Positions 49,582 through 58,219 of a DNA stretch of 64,000 bases are shown here, one piece after another; position 1 is the first letter of the stretch; each line of letters begins with the position of its first letter. Position numbers and translations under genes: made by a program. Below the pieces are notes generated by a model. The model was not told the origin of the DNA and did no database searches. It saw only the letters and a program-made list of their open reading frames with translations. The stretch lies in NCBI RefSeq assembly GCF_003725295.1, contig NZ_QICB01000001.1, forward strand, positions 519,875 to 583,874, given 5' to 3'. Source of the DNA: Slackia faecicanis (GTDB lineage: Bacteria > Actinomycetota > Coriobacteriia > Coriobacteriales > Eggerthellaceae).

Positions 49582-50907
49582 ATGCATGAAGAAATAACCA
49601 TAGAACGACTTGCCTACGGCGACGCCGCGATCGGACGCGCCTCGAACGGCAAGACCGTCTTCGTCGACGGCGGCTGCCCGGGCGACGTGGCGATGGTCGA
49701 AATGACCGCCGACAAAGGCAATTACCTCGAAGGGCGCGCAGTCGATATCGTCACGCCCTCCCCGAGCCGCGTGACGCCGGTCTGCCCCTACGCGGCCGAA
49801 TGCGGCGGCTGCGGGTGGCAGCACGTCGCCTACGAACGCCAGCTCGAGGCCAAGCGCGAGAACGTGGTTTCCCAGCTCGCCCGCACGGCGGGCTTCGGCG
49901 AAGAGCGCGCCCAGGAGCTCGTGGCCGCCTGCGTGCCGTCGAAGCGCCAGATGGGTTATCGCAACAAGCTGGAATTCGGCTGCGCGCAAGACGCACGCGG
50001 CGGCTTCGTCACCGGCCCCTACCGCAAACACACCAACGACATCCTGCCCGTGAATTCCTGCCCGCTGGCGCACAGGGCGATCGAGAATACCCCGAAGGCC
50101 GTCCGCGGCGCGCTGCGCTATCTGAGCGGCAGCAACGACCTGGGCATCTATCGCGTGGGCGTGCGCCATTCGCTGCGCACCAAGTCGCTCGAGGTGGCCC
50201 TGTGGACCAACCCCGGCGCCTTCCCCCGCGCGGCCGTGGCCAAAACCCTTTCGCAGGCCGTCAAGGCCACGAGCATCGTGCGCGTGATGACCGACGACCG
50301 CGGCAAGGCCCGCAAGCTCAAAGGCGTCGAGGTGCTCGCCGGCAAGGGCTTTTGGACCGAGTCCGTCTGCGGCGAGGACTTCAAGGTGAGCGCCCCTTCG
50401 TTTTTCCAGGTGAACACCGCCCAGGCGGAGCATCTGGTGCAGATCGCCCTTGAGGGGCTCGAGCTCGACGACGACGCCGTGGTGGCCGACCTCTACTGCG
50501 GCGTGGGCACGTTCACGCTGCCTTTGGCGCGCGCCTGCGACCTCGTGTTCGCCGTCGAAAGCTACGGCAGCAGCGTGCGCGACCTGCGTCGAGTCAGCGA
50601 AGAGGCGGGCCTGGACAACATCGAGGTCATCGGCGGCGACGCGGCCCGCGAGCTTCCCGAGCTCGGCGAGCTCGACGCGCTCGTGGTGGATCCGCCGCGC
50701 GCAGGCCTTGCGGCCGAGATCATCGGCAGCATCGCCGAGGCCAATCCGCGCCGCGTGGCCTACGTGAGCTGCAACCCGTCCACCTGGGCGCGCGACGTGG
50801 CCCGCCTGGAAGAGGCCGGCTACGGCCTTTTGCGCGCCACGCCCGTCGACATGTTCCCGCAGACCTACCACACCGAAGTGGTGTCGATCTTCGAGCGCAA
50901 GGCTTAA
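49582..50907 (+). CDS. RNA uracil-C5 methyltransferase (TrmA/RlmCD family)
   Basis: SAM-dependent m5U methyltransferase of 441 residues. An N-terminal TRAM-like domain is followed by a 4Fe-4S motif (CPYAAECGGCGWQH, the fourth Cys in NSCPLAH), then the Rossmann domain with DLYCGVGTFTLP, the catalytic-Asp segment VVDPPRAGL and the nucleophile Cys in YVSCNPSTWARD. The iron-sulfur motif points to the 23S rRNA enzymes (RlmCD/RlmD) more than to TrmA. ATG 49582 follows AGAGGACGC; the earlier ATG 49555 lies in the promoter-like ATTATACGC region. Divergent from tRNA-Arg. Confidence 0.92.
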   Translation: MHEEITIERLAYGDAAIGRASNGKTVFVDGGCPGDVAMVEMTADKGNYLEGRAVDIVTPSPSRVTPVCPYAAECGGCGWQHVAYERQLEAKRENVVSQLARTAGFGEERAQELVAACVPSKRQMGYRNKLEFGCAQDARGGFVTGPYRKHTNDILPVNSCPLAHRAIENTPKAVRGALRYLSGSNDLGIYRVGVRHSLRTKSLEVALWTNPGAFPRAAVAKTLSQAVKATSIVRVMTDDRGKARKLKGVEVLAGKGFWTESVCGEDFKVSAPSFFQVNTAQAEHLVQIALEGLELDDDAVVADLYCGVGTFTLPLARACDLVFAVESYGSSVRDLRRVSEEAGLDNIEVIGGDAARELPELGELDALVVDPPRAGLAAEIIGSIAEANPRRVAYVSCNPSTWARDVARLEEAGYGLLRATPVDMFPQTYHTEVVSIFERKA

Positions 50908-51072
50908 CGGCGCGCATGCCCGGCCAGGACGAACGCCCTCCCGGCCGGGCGTAGCCGGAACCCGCATGCGCTTGCCGGCAGAGCGGTATACTGGGCTTGC
51001 ACGGATGAATAGCCCGCGCAGCGACGGGCACGCAGCGAGCGCCGTCGCGAGCCGACCATGAAGGAGGGCATC

Positions 51073-51507
51073 ATGGCTCTTGAGAAAATCCTCGTTGCCT
51101 ACGACGGCAGCGAAGCCGCTTCTGCCGCACTCGACCTGGCCGCCGATATCGGAGCGGGCAACGACGAAATCGGCATCGATGTTGTCAATGTCGTGGCAAT
51201 TCCGCTGCTCAGCGATGACCAGCTGGTCAGCTTCGCATCGGTGCTCGATTTGATGGAACGCGACGCCGAAGCCCTGCTTACCGATGCCGTGGCGCGCCTC
51301 GACGAGCACGACATCGACAACGACGTGGAGACCTACATCCTCAACGGCACCGACACGGCCACCGAGATCGCCAAGCTCGCCGAGCAGGATGACTACGACA
51401 TCGTCATCATCGGGAGCCGCGGACTCGGCGGCATCAAGGGCTATCTGGGCAGCGTCGGCCACAAGTTGCTGAGCATCTGCAGCAAGCCCGTCCTGATCGC
51501 CAAATAA
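51073..51507 (+). CDS. Universal stress protein (UspA family)
   Basis: Single-domain Usp of 144 residues. The start KILVAYDGSEAA and the ATP-binding signature GSRGLGGIKGYLGSV (G-2x-G-9x-G-S type) are present. AAGGAGG lies 6 bases before ATG 51073. A nucleotide-binding stress protein, cytoplasmic. A CCCGGCC/GGCCGGG hairpin between it and the methyltransferase (50919-50949) may end the upstream transcript. Confidence 0.94.
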   Translation: MALEKILVAYDGSEAASAALDLAADIGAGNDEIGIDVVNVVAIPLLSDDQLVSFASVLDLMERDAEALLTDAVARLDEHDIDNDVETYILNGTDTATEIAKLAEQDDYDIVIIGSRGLGGIKGYLGSVGHKLLSICSKPVLIAK

Positions 51508-51584
51508 CGCGGTTCGCGTCGCGCCGACGAAATTACATCTTGTGCAAAGGTCGGAAGAGTAGTAACATATCCAAACGCACTAAC

Positions 51585-51658
51585 GCGGGTGTAGTTCAAT
51601 GGTAGAACCTGAGCCTTCCAAGCTCATGACGCGGGTTCGATTCCCGTCACCCGCTCCA
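51585..51658 (+). tRNA. tRNA-Gly (anticodon TCC)
   Basis: Cloverleaf: acceptor GCGGGTG/CACCCGC, D-arm with AGTTCAATGGTAGAAC, anticodon arm TGAGC-CTTCCAA-GCTCA giving TCC, T-arm GGGTTCGATTCCCG, encoded CCA. It reads GGA codons. The region downstream looks like an old integration site. Confidence 0.96.
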
Positions 51659-51668
51659 TCAAAACCCC

Positions 51669-51698
51669 AGGCCAGGTCCTTTTTGACCTGGCCTTTTG
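51669..51698 (+). terminator. Terminator of tRNA-Gly
   Basis: AGGCCAGGTC-CTTTTT-GACCTGGCCT followed by TTTG. Confidence 0.92.
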
Positions 51699-51738
51699 CT
51701 TTCAATGCTCAATCCGATGCTATATGAATGCTAAATCG

Positions 51739-51770
51739 TGCGCCAAAGGGTGCGCCAAATGTGCGCCAAA
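51739..51770. repeat. Three direct repeats of TGCGCCAAA
   Basis: Copies at 51739-51747, 51751-51759 and 51762-51770, spaced 12 and 11 bp, i.e. about one helical turn, on one DNA face. Resembles arm-type or phased protein-binding sites. Confidence 0.75.
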
Positions 51771-51982
51771 TATCGAAAAAAGACCCCGAAAAAGTCGGTT
51801 TTTCAGGCCTTTTCAAAGCGAATACTTATTCAAAAGGGCGCCTATCTATGCACTATTTACGGCGATACGGAGGCTGCTCGGCGAATCCCACGTATTTTCT
51901 ATTTAGCCCCACGATTCCACATGCAATCAGGCGCCTTTCGGCCGGTAAAGCGACCCGCCGGCGACGCCAAGGCGGAAAGCAG

Positions 51983-52066
51983 GGCCGAAACGTCGCCCGG
52001 GCCGGCTTCGACGCGTCAAGGTACGGCCGAAACGTCGCGCAGCCGCGCTTCGATACGCTGAAACAC
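51983..52066. repeat. Imperfect 42-bp tandem repeat
   Basis: GGCCGAAACGTCGC occurs at 51983-51996 and 52025-52038, each followed by a related GC-rich stretch containing GCTTCGA; period 42 bp, about two units. Confidence 0.7.
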
Positions 52067-52121
52067 GGCGGCGGAAGCCTTTCTTGGAAAATTTCGCCCC
52101 CCTCGGCCATCTTTTTCGCGT

Positions 52122-52248
52122 TTTGGCACGAATTCGACGGACAAACGCGCTCCGATGACTAAGTTAATGGACGGTTTCACGCTATACGTTGCATATTGAG
52201 CGGCGAAAGAATCCGCTTTCGACCCTCGTCGAGCGTTTTCGTGCCAAA
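52122..52248. repeat. 11-bp inverted repeat pair
   Basis: TTTGGCACGAA (52122-52132) and its complement TTCGTGCCAAA (52238-52248) enclose 105 bp. Could be ends of a tiny mobile remnant or a coincidence; no target duplication seen. Confidence 0.45.
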
Positions 52249-52631
52249 CCGGCGTTTTTTCGGTCTCGAAGGCGTTATTTTTCCAGATCGCGAGAAATCC
52301 AGCCGTGGCGCGCCTCCCCCGACCACGCCACGTAAAACCGAACGCGGACCAAGCTCGGCCCGTCTTGCGCCCGACCCCGGCGAAGTCGGCCGCTTCACCG
52401 ACGGTCATTCCCTCGTCACGGGCGAGCGGGAACGACTCGACATCTTCTTTGCCGCGCATTCGGACTCCAATCGGGGCCCCGGAGGTCCGAGTTATTATCC
52501 GCGCCCCAGCCCCTCGGCGACAGGACGACCCGGCACGAAGTGCATGGGGAAATAGACGCGCACCTAACTGACCAGGGAATTTATGAACGCATGCGCGACA
52601 AGGCGAGGGCCGACGACGCGCGCCTAAAGAG

Positions 52632-52652
52632 AAAGCCGGCAGTCGCCGGCTT
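52632..52652 (-). terminator. Terminator of the four-cysteine-motif protein gene
   Basis: AAGCCGGC-AGTC-GCCGGCTT; TTTCTCTTT follows on the minus strand. Confidence 0.85.
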
Positions 52653-52682
52653 CACGCATGCTCTTTCAAAGAGCGCTTCGCA

Positions 52683-53351
52683 TTATTTCAGGTAGCGCTT
52701 CAGATCGAGTCCGCCCATGATGTCGTCCATGGCCTCTTTGAGCTCCTTGGCGGCAAGCGCGCCTTCGCGGGCAAGCTCGACGCTGCCCTTCGCCATATCC
52801 TTCATCTCGCCCTGGGTCATGCCCATCATGATGACCTTGTCGTCAGGATCGGACTCCTCCTCGGCAGGGCACCAGTCGTAGTGCTCGCACGATTCGCATT
52901 CGCCATCGCAGCCGGCCTCGTAGAACTCTTCAGCCGCGGCCTTGGCGGCCTTTTCCTCTTCGGTCATCTCGCGCTCGGGTTCGGCTTCTTCCTCGACCTC
53001 TTCGGCTGCGTCCTCGACAACCTCGGCCTCTTCTTCGACCTGCTCGTCCTCGAACTCATCGGGACACCAGTCGTAGTAAGGGCAGGTATCGCACTCCCCT
53101 TCGCACTGCTCTTCGTAGTAGCGCTCCCATTCGGCGCGCATGGTGGCGTCGTCTTTGGGCTCGAACTTCTCCTTCAGGCGCTGATATTCTTCGTACTCGC
53201 GGCGCTCTTTGGACTTTTTCGCAGAAGCCCTGCGGCCATGCTTCTTGGACGACTTGCTGTCGTCAAGATCGAGGTCGCCGAACACGGCTTCCTTGGCGAC
53301 GTTTTTGGCGACACGGCCCGCGGTGCGCGTAGCCTTCCTGAACAGACCCAT
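52683..53351 (-). CDS. Acidic protein with two C-x3-C-x2-C-x5-C motifs
   Basis: A 222-residue protein I cannot name. A basic N-terminus (to ~55) leads to two copies of a four-cysteine motif: Cys83-87-90-96 (CEGECDTCPYYDWCP) and Cys148-152-155-161 (CDGECESCEHYDWCP), each preceded by Y/F-Y-E. They are joined by a ~45-residue Glu-rich linker. The C-terminus is an amphipathic helix. The repeated cysteines are likely metal (Zn or Fe-S) ligands; that is inference. AGGGGG lies about 10 bases before ATG 53351. It is next to smpB on the same strand. Confidence 0.75.
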   Translation of the reverse strand: MGLFRKATRTAGRVAKNVAKEAVFGDLDLDDSKSSKKHGRRASAKKSKERREYEEYQRLKEKFEPKDDATMRAEWERYYEEQCEGECDTCPYYDWCPDEFEDEQVEEEAEVVEDAAEEVEEEAEPEREMTEEEKAAKAAAEEFYEAGCDGECESCEHYDWCPAEEESDPDDKVIMMGMTQGEMKDMAKGSVELAREGALAAKELKEAMDDIMGGLDLKRYLK

Positions 53352-53369
53352 CGGTCGAAACCCCCTTGA

Positions 53370-53888
53370 CTATCGCAGACGCGCCTTCAGCGCCCGCTCG
53401 ATTTCGCGTTTGGAATCGCGCTCCGCCATGGAGGCGCGCTTATCGTAGAGCTTTTTACCGCGCGCGACGGCCAGCTCAAGCTTGACCAGGCCGTTCGTGG
53501 CGAAATAGATATTCAGCGGAACGAGAGCCATGCCCTTCTCGCGCGTTTTCTCCTCGAGATAGCGGATCTGATTGCGATGCAGCAGCAGCTTGCGCTTGCG
53601 ATCGGGGTCGGGGTTGGCGATGTTGCCGTGCGAATACGGCGCGATGTGCAGCCCGTGCAGCCACACCTCACCGTGACGAATCAGCGCGAAGCAATCCGTC
53701 AGCTGGCAATTGTTCTCGCGCAGCGAGCAGACCTCCGTGCCCGACAAAACCATGCCCGCCTCGAACGTCTCGAGCACCTCGTACTCGTGAAACGCCTTGC
53801 GGTTCTTCGCTATCTGCTTCTTCTCTTTCGCCACCTGTTTCGAAAACCTTCCATTCGTCCGCCATGCGGCGCCCCTGCGCCGCGGCAT
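53370..53888 (-). CDS. smpB: SsrA-binding protein SmpB
   Basis: tmRNA-binding protein of 172 residues; the core starts at KKQIAKNRKAFHEYEVLETFEAGMVL-type sequence and includes GTEVCSLRE, HIAPYSHGN and the C-terminal DKRASMAERDSKREIERAL tail that enters the ribosome. ATG 53888 has no ribosome site but a TATACT lies 6-7 bases upstream, so the mRNA may be leaderless; a GTG at 53924 is the alternative. It rescues stalled ribosomes with tmRNA, whose gene I do not find nearby. Follows rnr, a conserved pairing. Confidence 0.94.
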   Translation of the reverse strand: MPRRRGAAWRTNGRFSKQVAKEKKQIAKNRKAFHEYEVLETFEAGMVLSGTEVCSLRENNCQLTDCFALIRHGEVWLHGLHIAPYSHGNIANPDPDRKRKLLLHRNQIRYLEEKTREKGMALVPLNIYFATNGLVKLELAVARGKKLYDKRASMAERDSKREIERALKARLR

Positions 53889-53942
53889 CGATTCAGTATA
53901 TCCGTTCGTTTCGCGCAAGTACACCGAGGCCCGTCAGGCGAC

Positions 53943-55973
53943 CTATCGCTCCACCAGTTTGAAATCGGCACGGCGCTCGTAGGGATAGACGGCGCCGATG
54001 CGCACGCGCACGCGCATGCCCAAGCGATAGACCGCCATCGTGTCGGAACCCGTGAGCATGCGACGCACCGGGTCGAGCGCGAAATACTCTTCGCGTCCGC
54101 CCAGGGAAACGAAGCCTTCGGCCGTGTTTTCCAAGCGCACGAAAAAGCCCGATGCGGTCACGCCCGAGATGATGCCCTCGGCGACCTGGCCGACCTGCTG
54201 CTGCAAAAGCTCGTAGAGCTTGAGCTCCTGCGATTCGCGCGCGGCCTCTTCCGCCGTGCGCTCCGCAGCCGACGAATGCTCGGCGATCGCCGCCATGGCG
54301 TGCTCTTCCGCCGTGGTTTCCTGACTGCGGCCGAAAAGCGCCGTTTTCACCATGCGATGCACCATGAGATCGGGATAGCGCCTGATGGGGCTCGTGAAAT
54401 GCGAGTATGCGTCGCTTGCCAGACCGAAGTGGCGCTCGCAGACGTCGCGGTAGACGGCGCGCTTCATGCTGCGCACGAGCAGCGACGACACGAGGAATTC
54501 CTCCCTGCGGCCACGCGCGTAGGCCAGCACGCGCTGGATCGCGCGCGGGTCGGCGCAGGAAAACGCGTCGAGCGACACGTGTCCGTCGTAGCCGAACTCC
54601 TGCAGGATCGGTTTGAGCTGGGCCATGTCGCTTTTCGTCGGCGCCTCGTGCACACGGTAGATGTTGGCCGTCTTCCTGTCGCGCAGAAAGCGCGCCACCG
54701 CCTCGTTAGCGGCGATCATGGCCTCTTCCACCAGCGCGGTGGCATCGGTCTTGGTGCGCAGGTCCACGCTCACGGGCCTGCCCGCCTCGTCGAGGCGCAC
54801 CTTCGCTTCGACGCTTTCGAAATCCATACCGCCGCGCGCGATGCGGGCCGTATGGATACGCTGCGCCGTTTCGTTCAACGCGCCGATGCACGAAGCGATA
54901 TCGCGGGCCAGCGCATCGGAGGCCACGCCTACCGCCTTGGCGGCCGCGTCGGACTTGCCGCGACGCAGCGCATCGATGCATTCCTGCGCCCGTCCGTAGG
55001 TCAGGCGCGCGCACGACTCGATCACGGACGGATAGATATCGGCGCGCAGCACCTCGCCTGCGGGCGAGACCTTCATGTCGACGCTCATCGTGCGGCGCAG
55101 TTCGCCTGGGAGTAGCGAGCACACATCGTTGGAAAGCGACTCGGGAAGCATGGGGATGACGCGGTCGACCAGATACACGCTCGTGCCGCGGCGGCGCGCC
55201 TGCAAATCAATCGGACTGCCCCACTCCACATAATGCGACACGTCGGCGATATGCACGCCGAGAAGCATGGACCCGTCGTCGAGACGCTCAATGGAAAGCG
55301 CATCGTCGAAATCTTTCGCGTCGTCGGGGTCGATGGTGAACACCGTGCGGCCCGTCAGGTCGCGATAGCGCCCGTCGGACAGCGCGCGTTCGGCATCGTG
55401 CTCGACCGCGGCCGCCTGCTCGAGCGATGCGGCCGAGAAGCGCGTCTCTAGCTTATGGCGCGCCACGATCAGCTCGACATCGATGCCGGCGTCTCCCGTA
55501 TGGCCCACCACCTCCTCGACCACGCCCTGCGCGGGCTCGTGGCGCGTAGGATACGCCGTCATGCGCACGCGCACGATATCGCCGTCTTGCACATGCGGCG
55601 CGTCGCGGCGCAGCGTGAAGATGTCGTGCCTGATGCGCGGGTCTTCGGGAACCACCACGCCGAAAGGCTCGGCCACCTCATAACGGCCCACGACGAATTC
55701 ATGGGCGCGCGAAAGCACCCGCACCACGCGCGCGGGCGGCTTTTCCGAACTGCGGACGCTTTCCTTGCGCGAATTGCACGAAGATGAGCCCAGGCGCGCC
55801 ACTTCCACGAGGTCGCCATCGAAAGCGTCGGCGGTCTTCGACGCAGGAATGTAGAACTCGCCTTCGGCCGTCTGGACGAAGCCGTAGCCCGCCCCGCACA
55901 GCTCGAGGACGCCGCGAGGATGGGCGCGCGGCGTGCGTCGGGTGTTCGACTTGCGCGATCTGGATCGGGCCAT
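53943..55973 (-). CDS. rnr: Ribonuclease R (RNase II/VacB family)
   Basis: 3'-5' exoribonuclease of 676 residues. N-terminal cold-shock-like OB segments (GVLELCGAGYGFVQT), RNB catalytic domain with FTIDPDDAKDFDDALS (the four catalytic Asp), and a C-terminal S1 domain (GIISGVTASGFFVRLENTAEG). GGGGAGGCCGC precedes ATG 55973. It degrades structured RNA and acts with SmpB/tmRNA, encoded next. Sits in the order ctp-rnr-smpB. Confidence 0.95.
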   Translation of the reverse strand: MARSRSRKSNTRRTPRAHPRGVLELCGAGYGFVQTAEGEFYIPASKTADAFDGDLVEVARLGSSSCNSRKESVRSSEKPPARVVRVLSRAHEFVVGRYEVAEPFGVVVPEDPRIRHDIFTLRRDAPHVQDGDIVRVRMTAYPTRHEPAQGVVEEVVGHTGDAGIDVELIVARHKLETRFSAASLEQAAAVEHDAERALSDGRYRDLTGRTVFTIDPDDAKDFDDALSIERLDDGSMLLGVHIADVSHYVEWGSPIDLQARRRGTSVYLVDRVIPMLPESLSNDVCSLLPGELRRTMSVDMKVSPAGEVLRADIYPSVIESCARLTYGRAQECIDALRRGKSDAAAKAVGVASDALARDIASCIGALNETAQRIHTARIARGGMDFESVEAKVRLDEAGRPVSVDLRTKTDATALVEEAMIAANEAVARFLRDRKTANIYRVHEAPTKSDMAQLKPILQEFGYDGHVSLDAFSCADPRAIQRVLAYARGRREEFLVSSLLVRSMKRAVYRDVCERHFGLASDAYSHFTSPIRRYPDLMVHRMVKTALFGRSQETTAEEHAMAAIAEHSSAAERTAEEAARESQELKLYELLQQQVGQVAEGIISGVTASGFFVRLENTAEGFVSLGGREEYFALDPVRRMLTGSDTMAVYRLGMRVRVRIGAVYPYERRADFKLVER

Positions 55974-55996
55974 GCGGCCTCCCCTCTCATGAAACA

Positions 55997-56029
55997 GCGC
56001 GCACCCCGGAACGGCCCCGGGGTGCGCGC
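55997..56029 (-). terminator. Hairpin between ctp and rnr
   Basis: GCGCGCACCCC and GGGGTGCGCGC pair around 11 bases; TGTTTC follows on the minus strand, a weak T-run. Confidence 0.6.
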
Positions 56030-56043
56030 GATGAAACGAAACG

Positions 56044-57297
56044 CTATGCCGCCAGCGATGCCGCCGTTTCGACGGCGAAATCCTTCTGGTTGTCCGTGGA
56101 CGAACCCTCGCGCACCGTGACGGTGACGTCGGGCGCCACGCCCACCTTGTCGATGGGATAGCCGTTCGGGCTGATGTAGCGGGCGGCGGTGTAGCGCAGC
56201 GCGCCGCCGAACGAAAGCGGCTTGGTCACCTGGACCGAACCCTTGCCCATGGTGGCCGTGCCCGCGACCGTGGCGCGGTCGGTGTCGCGCAATGCGGCGG
56301 CGAGGACCTCGGCAGCGCCCGCGGTGTTGCCATTGACCAGCACCACGAGCGGGGCGTCGGTGGCCGCATCGCCCGAAGCCTGCTTGGTCGTCTTCGCATC
56401 GAGCGTGTCGATTTCCACCACTACGCCGCTGCGGATGAACAACGAAGCCACCTCGACCGCCTTGGTCAGGTATCCGCCCGGGTTGTCGCGCAGGTCGAGC
56501 ACGAACGACGCAGCGCCTTCGGCGGCGAGCTCTTCGACGGCCGTGCGCACAAGCGCATCGGAGTTCTGCGTGAACTGCTTGAGCGCGATATAGCCCACGG
56601 ACCCGATCTTCTGCGTGACCACGTTAGGCTCTTTGTAATCGGAGCATACGAGCGTGGTGGTGAACTCGGTGCCTTCACCGCCTTCGGTGGCCGAAGGGCG
56701 AAGCCAGGTCACCACGACCGTGGACCCCTGCTCGCGCTGGACCGCGTTGATCGACTCAGTGGCCGTCCAATCCTGCGAACGGTCGCCGTCGATCGCCACG
56801 ACGATATCGCCCTGGCGCACGCCCGCCTCGGCGGCCGAGGACCCCTCGAACACGTCGAGGGCATAGGCGCGGCCGTTTTCCTCCGAAAAGAACACGCCCA
56901 CGCCCGGATATTCGTCGGCGGATACGTCGACGAACGCCGTGTAGCGCGTGCTGTCGAAATAGCGGGCATAAGCGTCGTCGGTGGTTTTGAGGAAGGCGTC
57001 GAGCACCGAGCGAGTGGCGGCCTCGGCGTCGTAGGTGTCGAGGCTGCTGGCGAGCAGCAGGCTTTCCACCTCGTCGAGACGCGAAGACACCTCGGCCATA
57101 TCCTGCAGGGTGCTCTGGGCGTTTTTCTTGCTATTTTCGGATACGACGAAGCCGACCCGTTCCATCAGGTCGGCATTGCCGCGCACGAGAAATCCCGCGC
57201 AGAAGAGCAGGCACGCGGCGATGCAAAGGACCAGAATCCTGAGGACCCTCGCATTGCGCGCGCCCGTCTCGATATGTCTGCTTTTCATGTTGCGCAT
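56044..57297 (-). CDS. S41 C-terminal processing peptidase (Ctp) lacking the catalytic Ser
   Basis: Membrane-anchored Ctp family protein of 417 residues: N-terminal helix (~18-39), a helical region, a PDZ domain (~131-200; GVGVFFSEENGRAYALDVFEGS-type) and the S41 peptidase domain (~230-400). The catalytic Lys is kept (Lys352 in MGKGSVQ). At the position of the nucleophile, 25 residues before that Lys, there is Gly327 (NGNTAGAAEVL) where active relatives read TASAAE. The codon is GGC, one base from AGC. The protein may thus be an inactive pseudopeptidase. It follows ftsX by 10 bp; AAGGTG at the ftsX end serves as ribosome site. Confidence 0.9.
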   Translation of the reverse strand: MRNMKSRHIETGARNARVLRILVLCIAACLLFCAGFLVRGNADLMERVGFVVSENSKKNAQSTLQDMAEVSSRLDEVESLLLASSLDTYDAEAATRSVLDAFLKTTDDAYARYFDSTRYTAFVDVSADEYPGVGVFFSEENGRAYALDVFEGSSAAEAGVRQGDIVVAIDGDRSQDWTATESINAVQREQGSTVVVTWLRPSATEGGEGTEFTTTLVCSDYKEPNVVTQKIGSVGYIALKQFTQNSDALVRTAVEELAAEGAASFVLDLRDNPGGYLTKAVEVASLFIRSGVVVEIDTLDAKTTKQASGDAATDAPLVVLVNGNTAGAAEVLAAALRDTDRATVAGTATMGKGSVQVTKPLSFGGALRYTAARYISPNGYPIDKVGVAPDVTVTVREGSSTDNQKDFAVETAASLAA

Positions 57298-57307
57298 GGC
57301 GCGTTCT

Positions 57308-58219
57308 TTACACCTTCAGGTAGCGGCGCATGGCCAAAAGCGAACCGATCGCAGCAATGACCAGGCCGAACAGGATCATAAGGCCGTAGATGCCCATATA
57401 CACCGTGCCGGGAAGCTCGATCGGCAGCCACATAAGGGCGTCGGAGACCTGCGGCAGCGCGAAGCGGCGCAGAAGCTCGATGGCGCCCACCGCGAGCGCC
57501 GAGCCGAGGACTGCGTGCACCGCGCCTTCCATCAGGAAGGGCCCGCGGATGAAGCCGTTCGACGCGCCGACCAGGCGCATGATCGAGATTTCCTTGCGAC
57601 GGGCAAGGATGGCCAGGCGAATGGTGTTGTTGATGAACACCAGCGCGATGAAGATCAGCAACGCGATCAAGGCCACGCCGATGTAGCGGATATAGCTCGT
57701 CAGGCTGAACAGGCGGTCGACGCTGTCTTCGCCGTACTTCACGCTATCGGAGGGGTCTTCCGGGTTGTCGCAGATTTCCTTGAACGCGGGATCGGCGGCA
57801 AGCTGGCCCGCGATGGTCTCGACCATCTGGGGGTCGGACAGCTCGATATCGATCGACGCCGGCAGCGGGTTGGTGCCGTCGAGCTGGTCGACGATATCGG
57901 TGGAGCTCATGGAGTTCTGGAAGTTCTCGAGCGCCTGCTCTTTGGTGGTGAAGCCGACGTGCGCGACGCCCGCGGTGCCCTCCAGGTCTTTCATCACGGC
58001 ATCGATCGAAGACTGCATGGCGTCGTCGTCGATATAGGCGGTGATTGACACCTTGTCCTCGACCGAAGACACGGTGTTGTTGATGATCGCGCCGCCGACC
58101 AGAAAGATTCCGATGATGAGCAGTGAAAGGAAGATCGTGACGATCGAACCGAGCGCAGTGCTGAGATTGCGCGTGAATCCGGTGAGGGATTCCTTGAAGA
58201 AGTAGATAAGGCTAGACAT
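57308..58219 (-). CDS. ftsX: Cell division protein FtsX
   Basis: Permease-like subunit of the FtsEX complex, 303 residues. One N-terminal membrane helix (~23-46), an extracytoplasmic loop of ~120 residues, then three C-terminal helices with the conserved [13 protein letters not shown] cytoplasmic motif that contacts FtsE. It overlaps ftsE by 8 bp. FtsEX transmits ATP hydrolysis to cell-wall hydrolases; the Ctp gene downstream may belong to the same envelope process. Confidence 0.95.
   Translation of the reverse strand: MSSLIYFFKESLTGFTRNLSTALGSIVTIFLSLLIIGIFLVGGAIINNTVSSVEDKVSITAYIDDDAMQSSIDAVMKDLEGTAGVAHVGFTTKEQALENFQNSMSSTDIVDQLDGTNPLPASIDIELSDPQMVETIAGQLAADPAFKEICDNPEDPSDSVKYGEDSVDRLFSLTSYIRYIGVALIALLIFIALVFINNTIRLAILARRKEISIMRLVGASNGFIRGPFLMEGAVHAVLGSALAVGAIELLRRFALPQVSDALMWLPIELPGTVYMGIYGLMILFGLVIAAIGSLLAMRRYLKV

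Larger units (their letters stand above)
51699..52630. other. Gene-free, repeat-bearing region beside tRNA-Gly (possible integration scar)
   Basis: About 930 bp with no supported gene. It is partly AT-rich and carries three TGCGCCAAA direct repeats (51739-51770), a 42-bp tandem duplication (51983-52066) and an 11-bp inverted repeat (52122-52132 with 52238-52248). A tRNA 3' end followed by repeats suggests attachment-site remains of an excised or decayed element; no integrase remnant is recognisable. Confidence 0.5.

Noticed and set aside
46877..49597. 906-codon open frame on the plus strand
   Set aside because: It is antisense to hydB, ndk, the TPR gene and cyclophilin, all of which are clear families. 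High GC content keeps the opposite frame open; composition is His/Gly/Leu-rich without a domain.
49543..51462. 639-codon frame opposite the RNA methyltransferase and Usp
   Set aside because: Antisense to two clear families; no start signal.
51728..52162. 144-codon frame with a 14-residue duplication
   Set aside because: The duplication reflects the 42-bp DNA repeat; no ribosome site or family, and competing frames are equally open.
52000..53400. tmRNA gene near smpB
   Set aside because: No tRNA-like ends, tag reading frame or T-arm motif found on either strand in this stretch.
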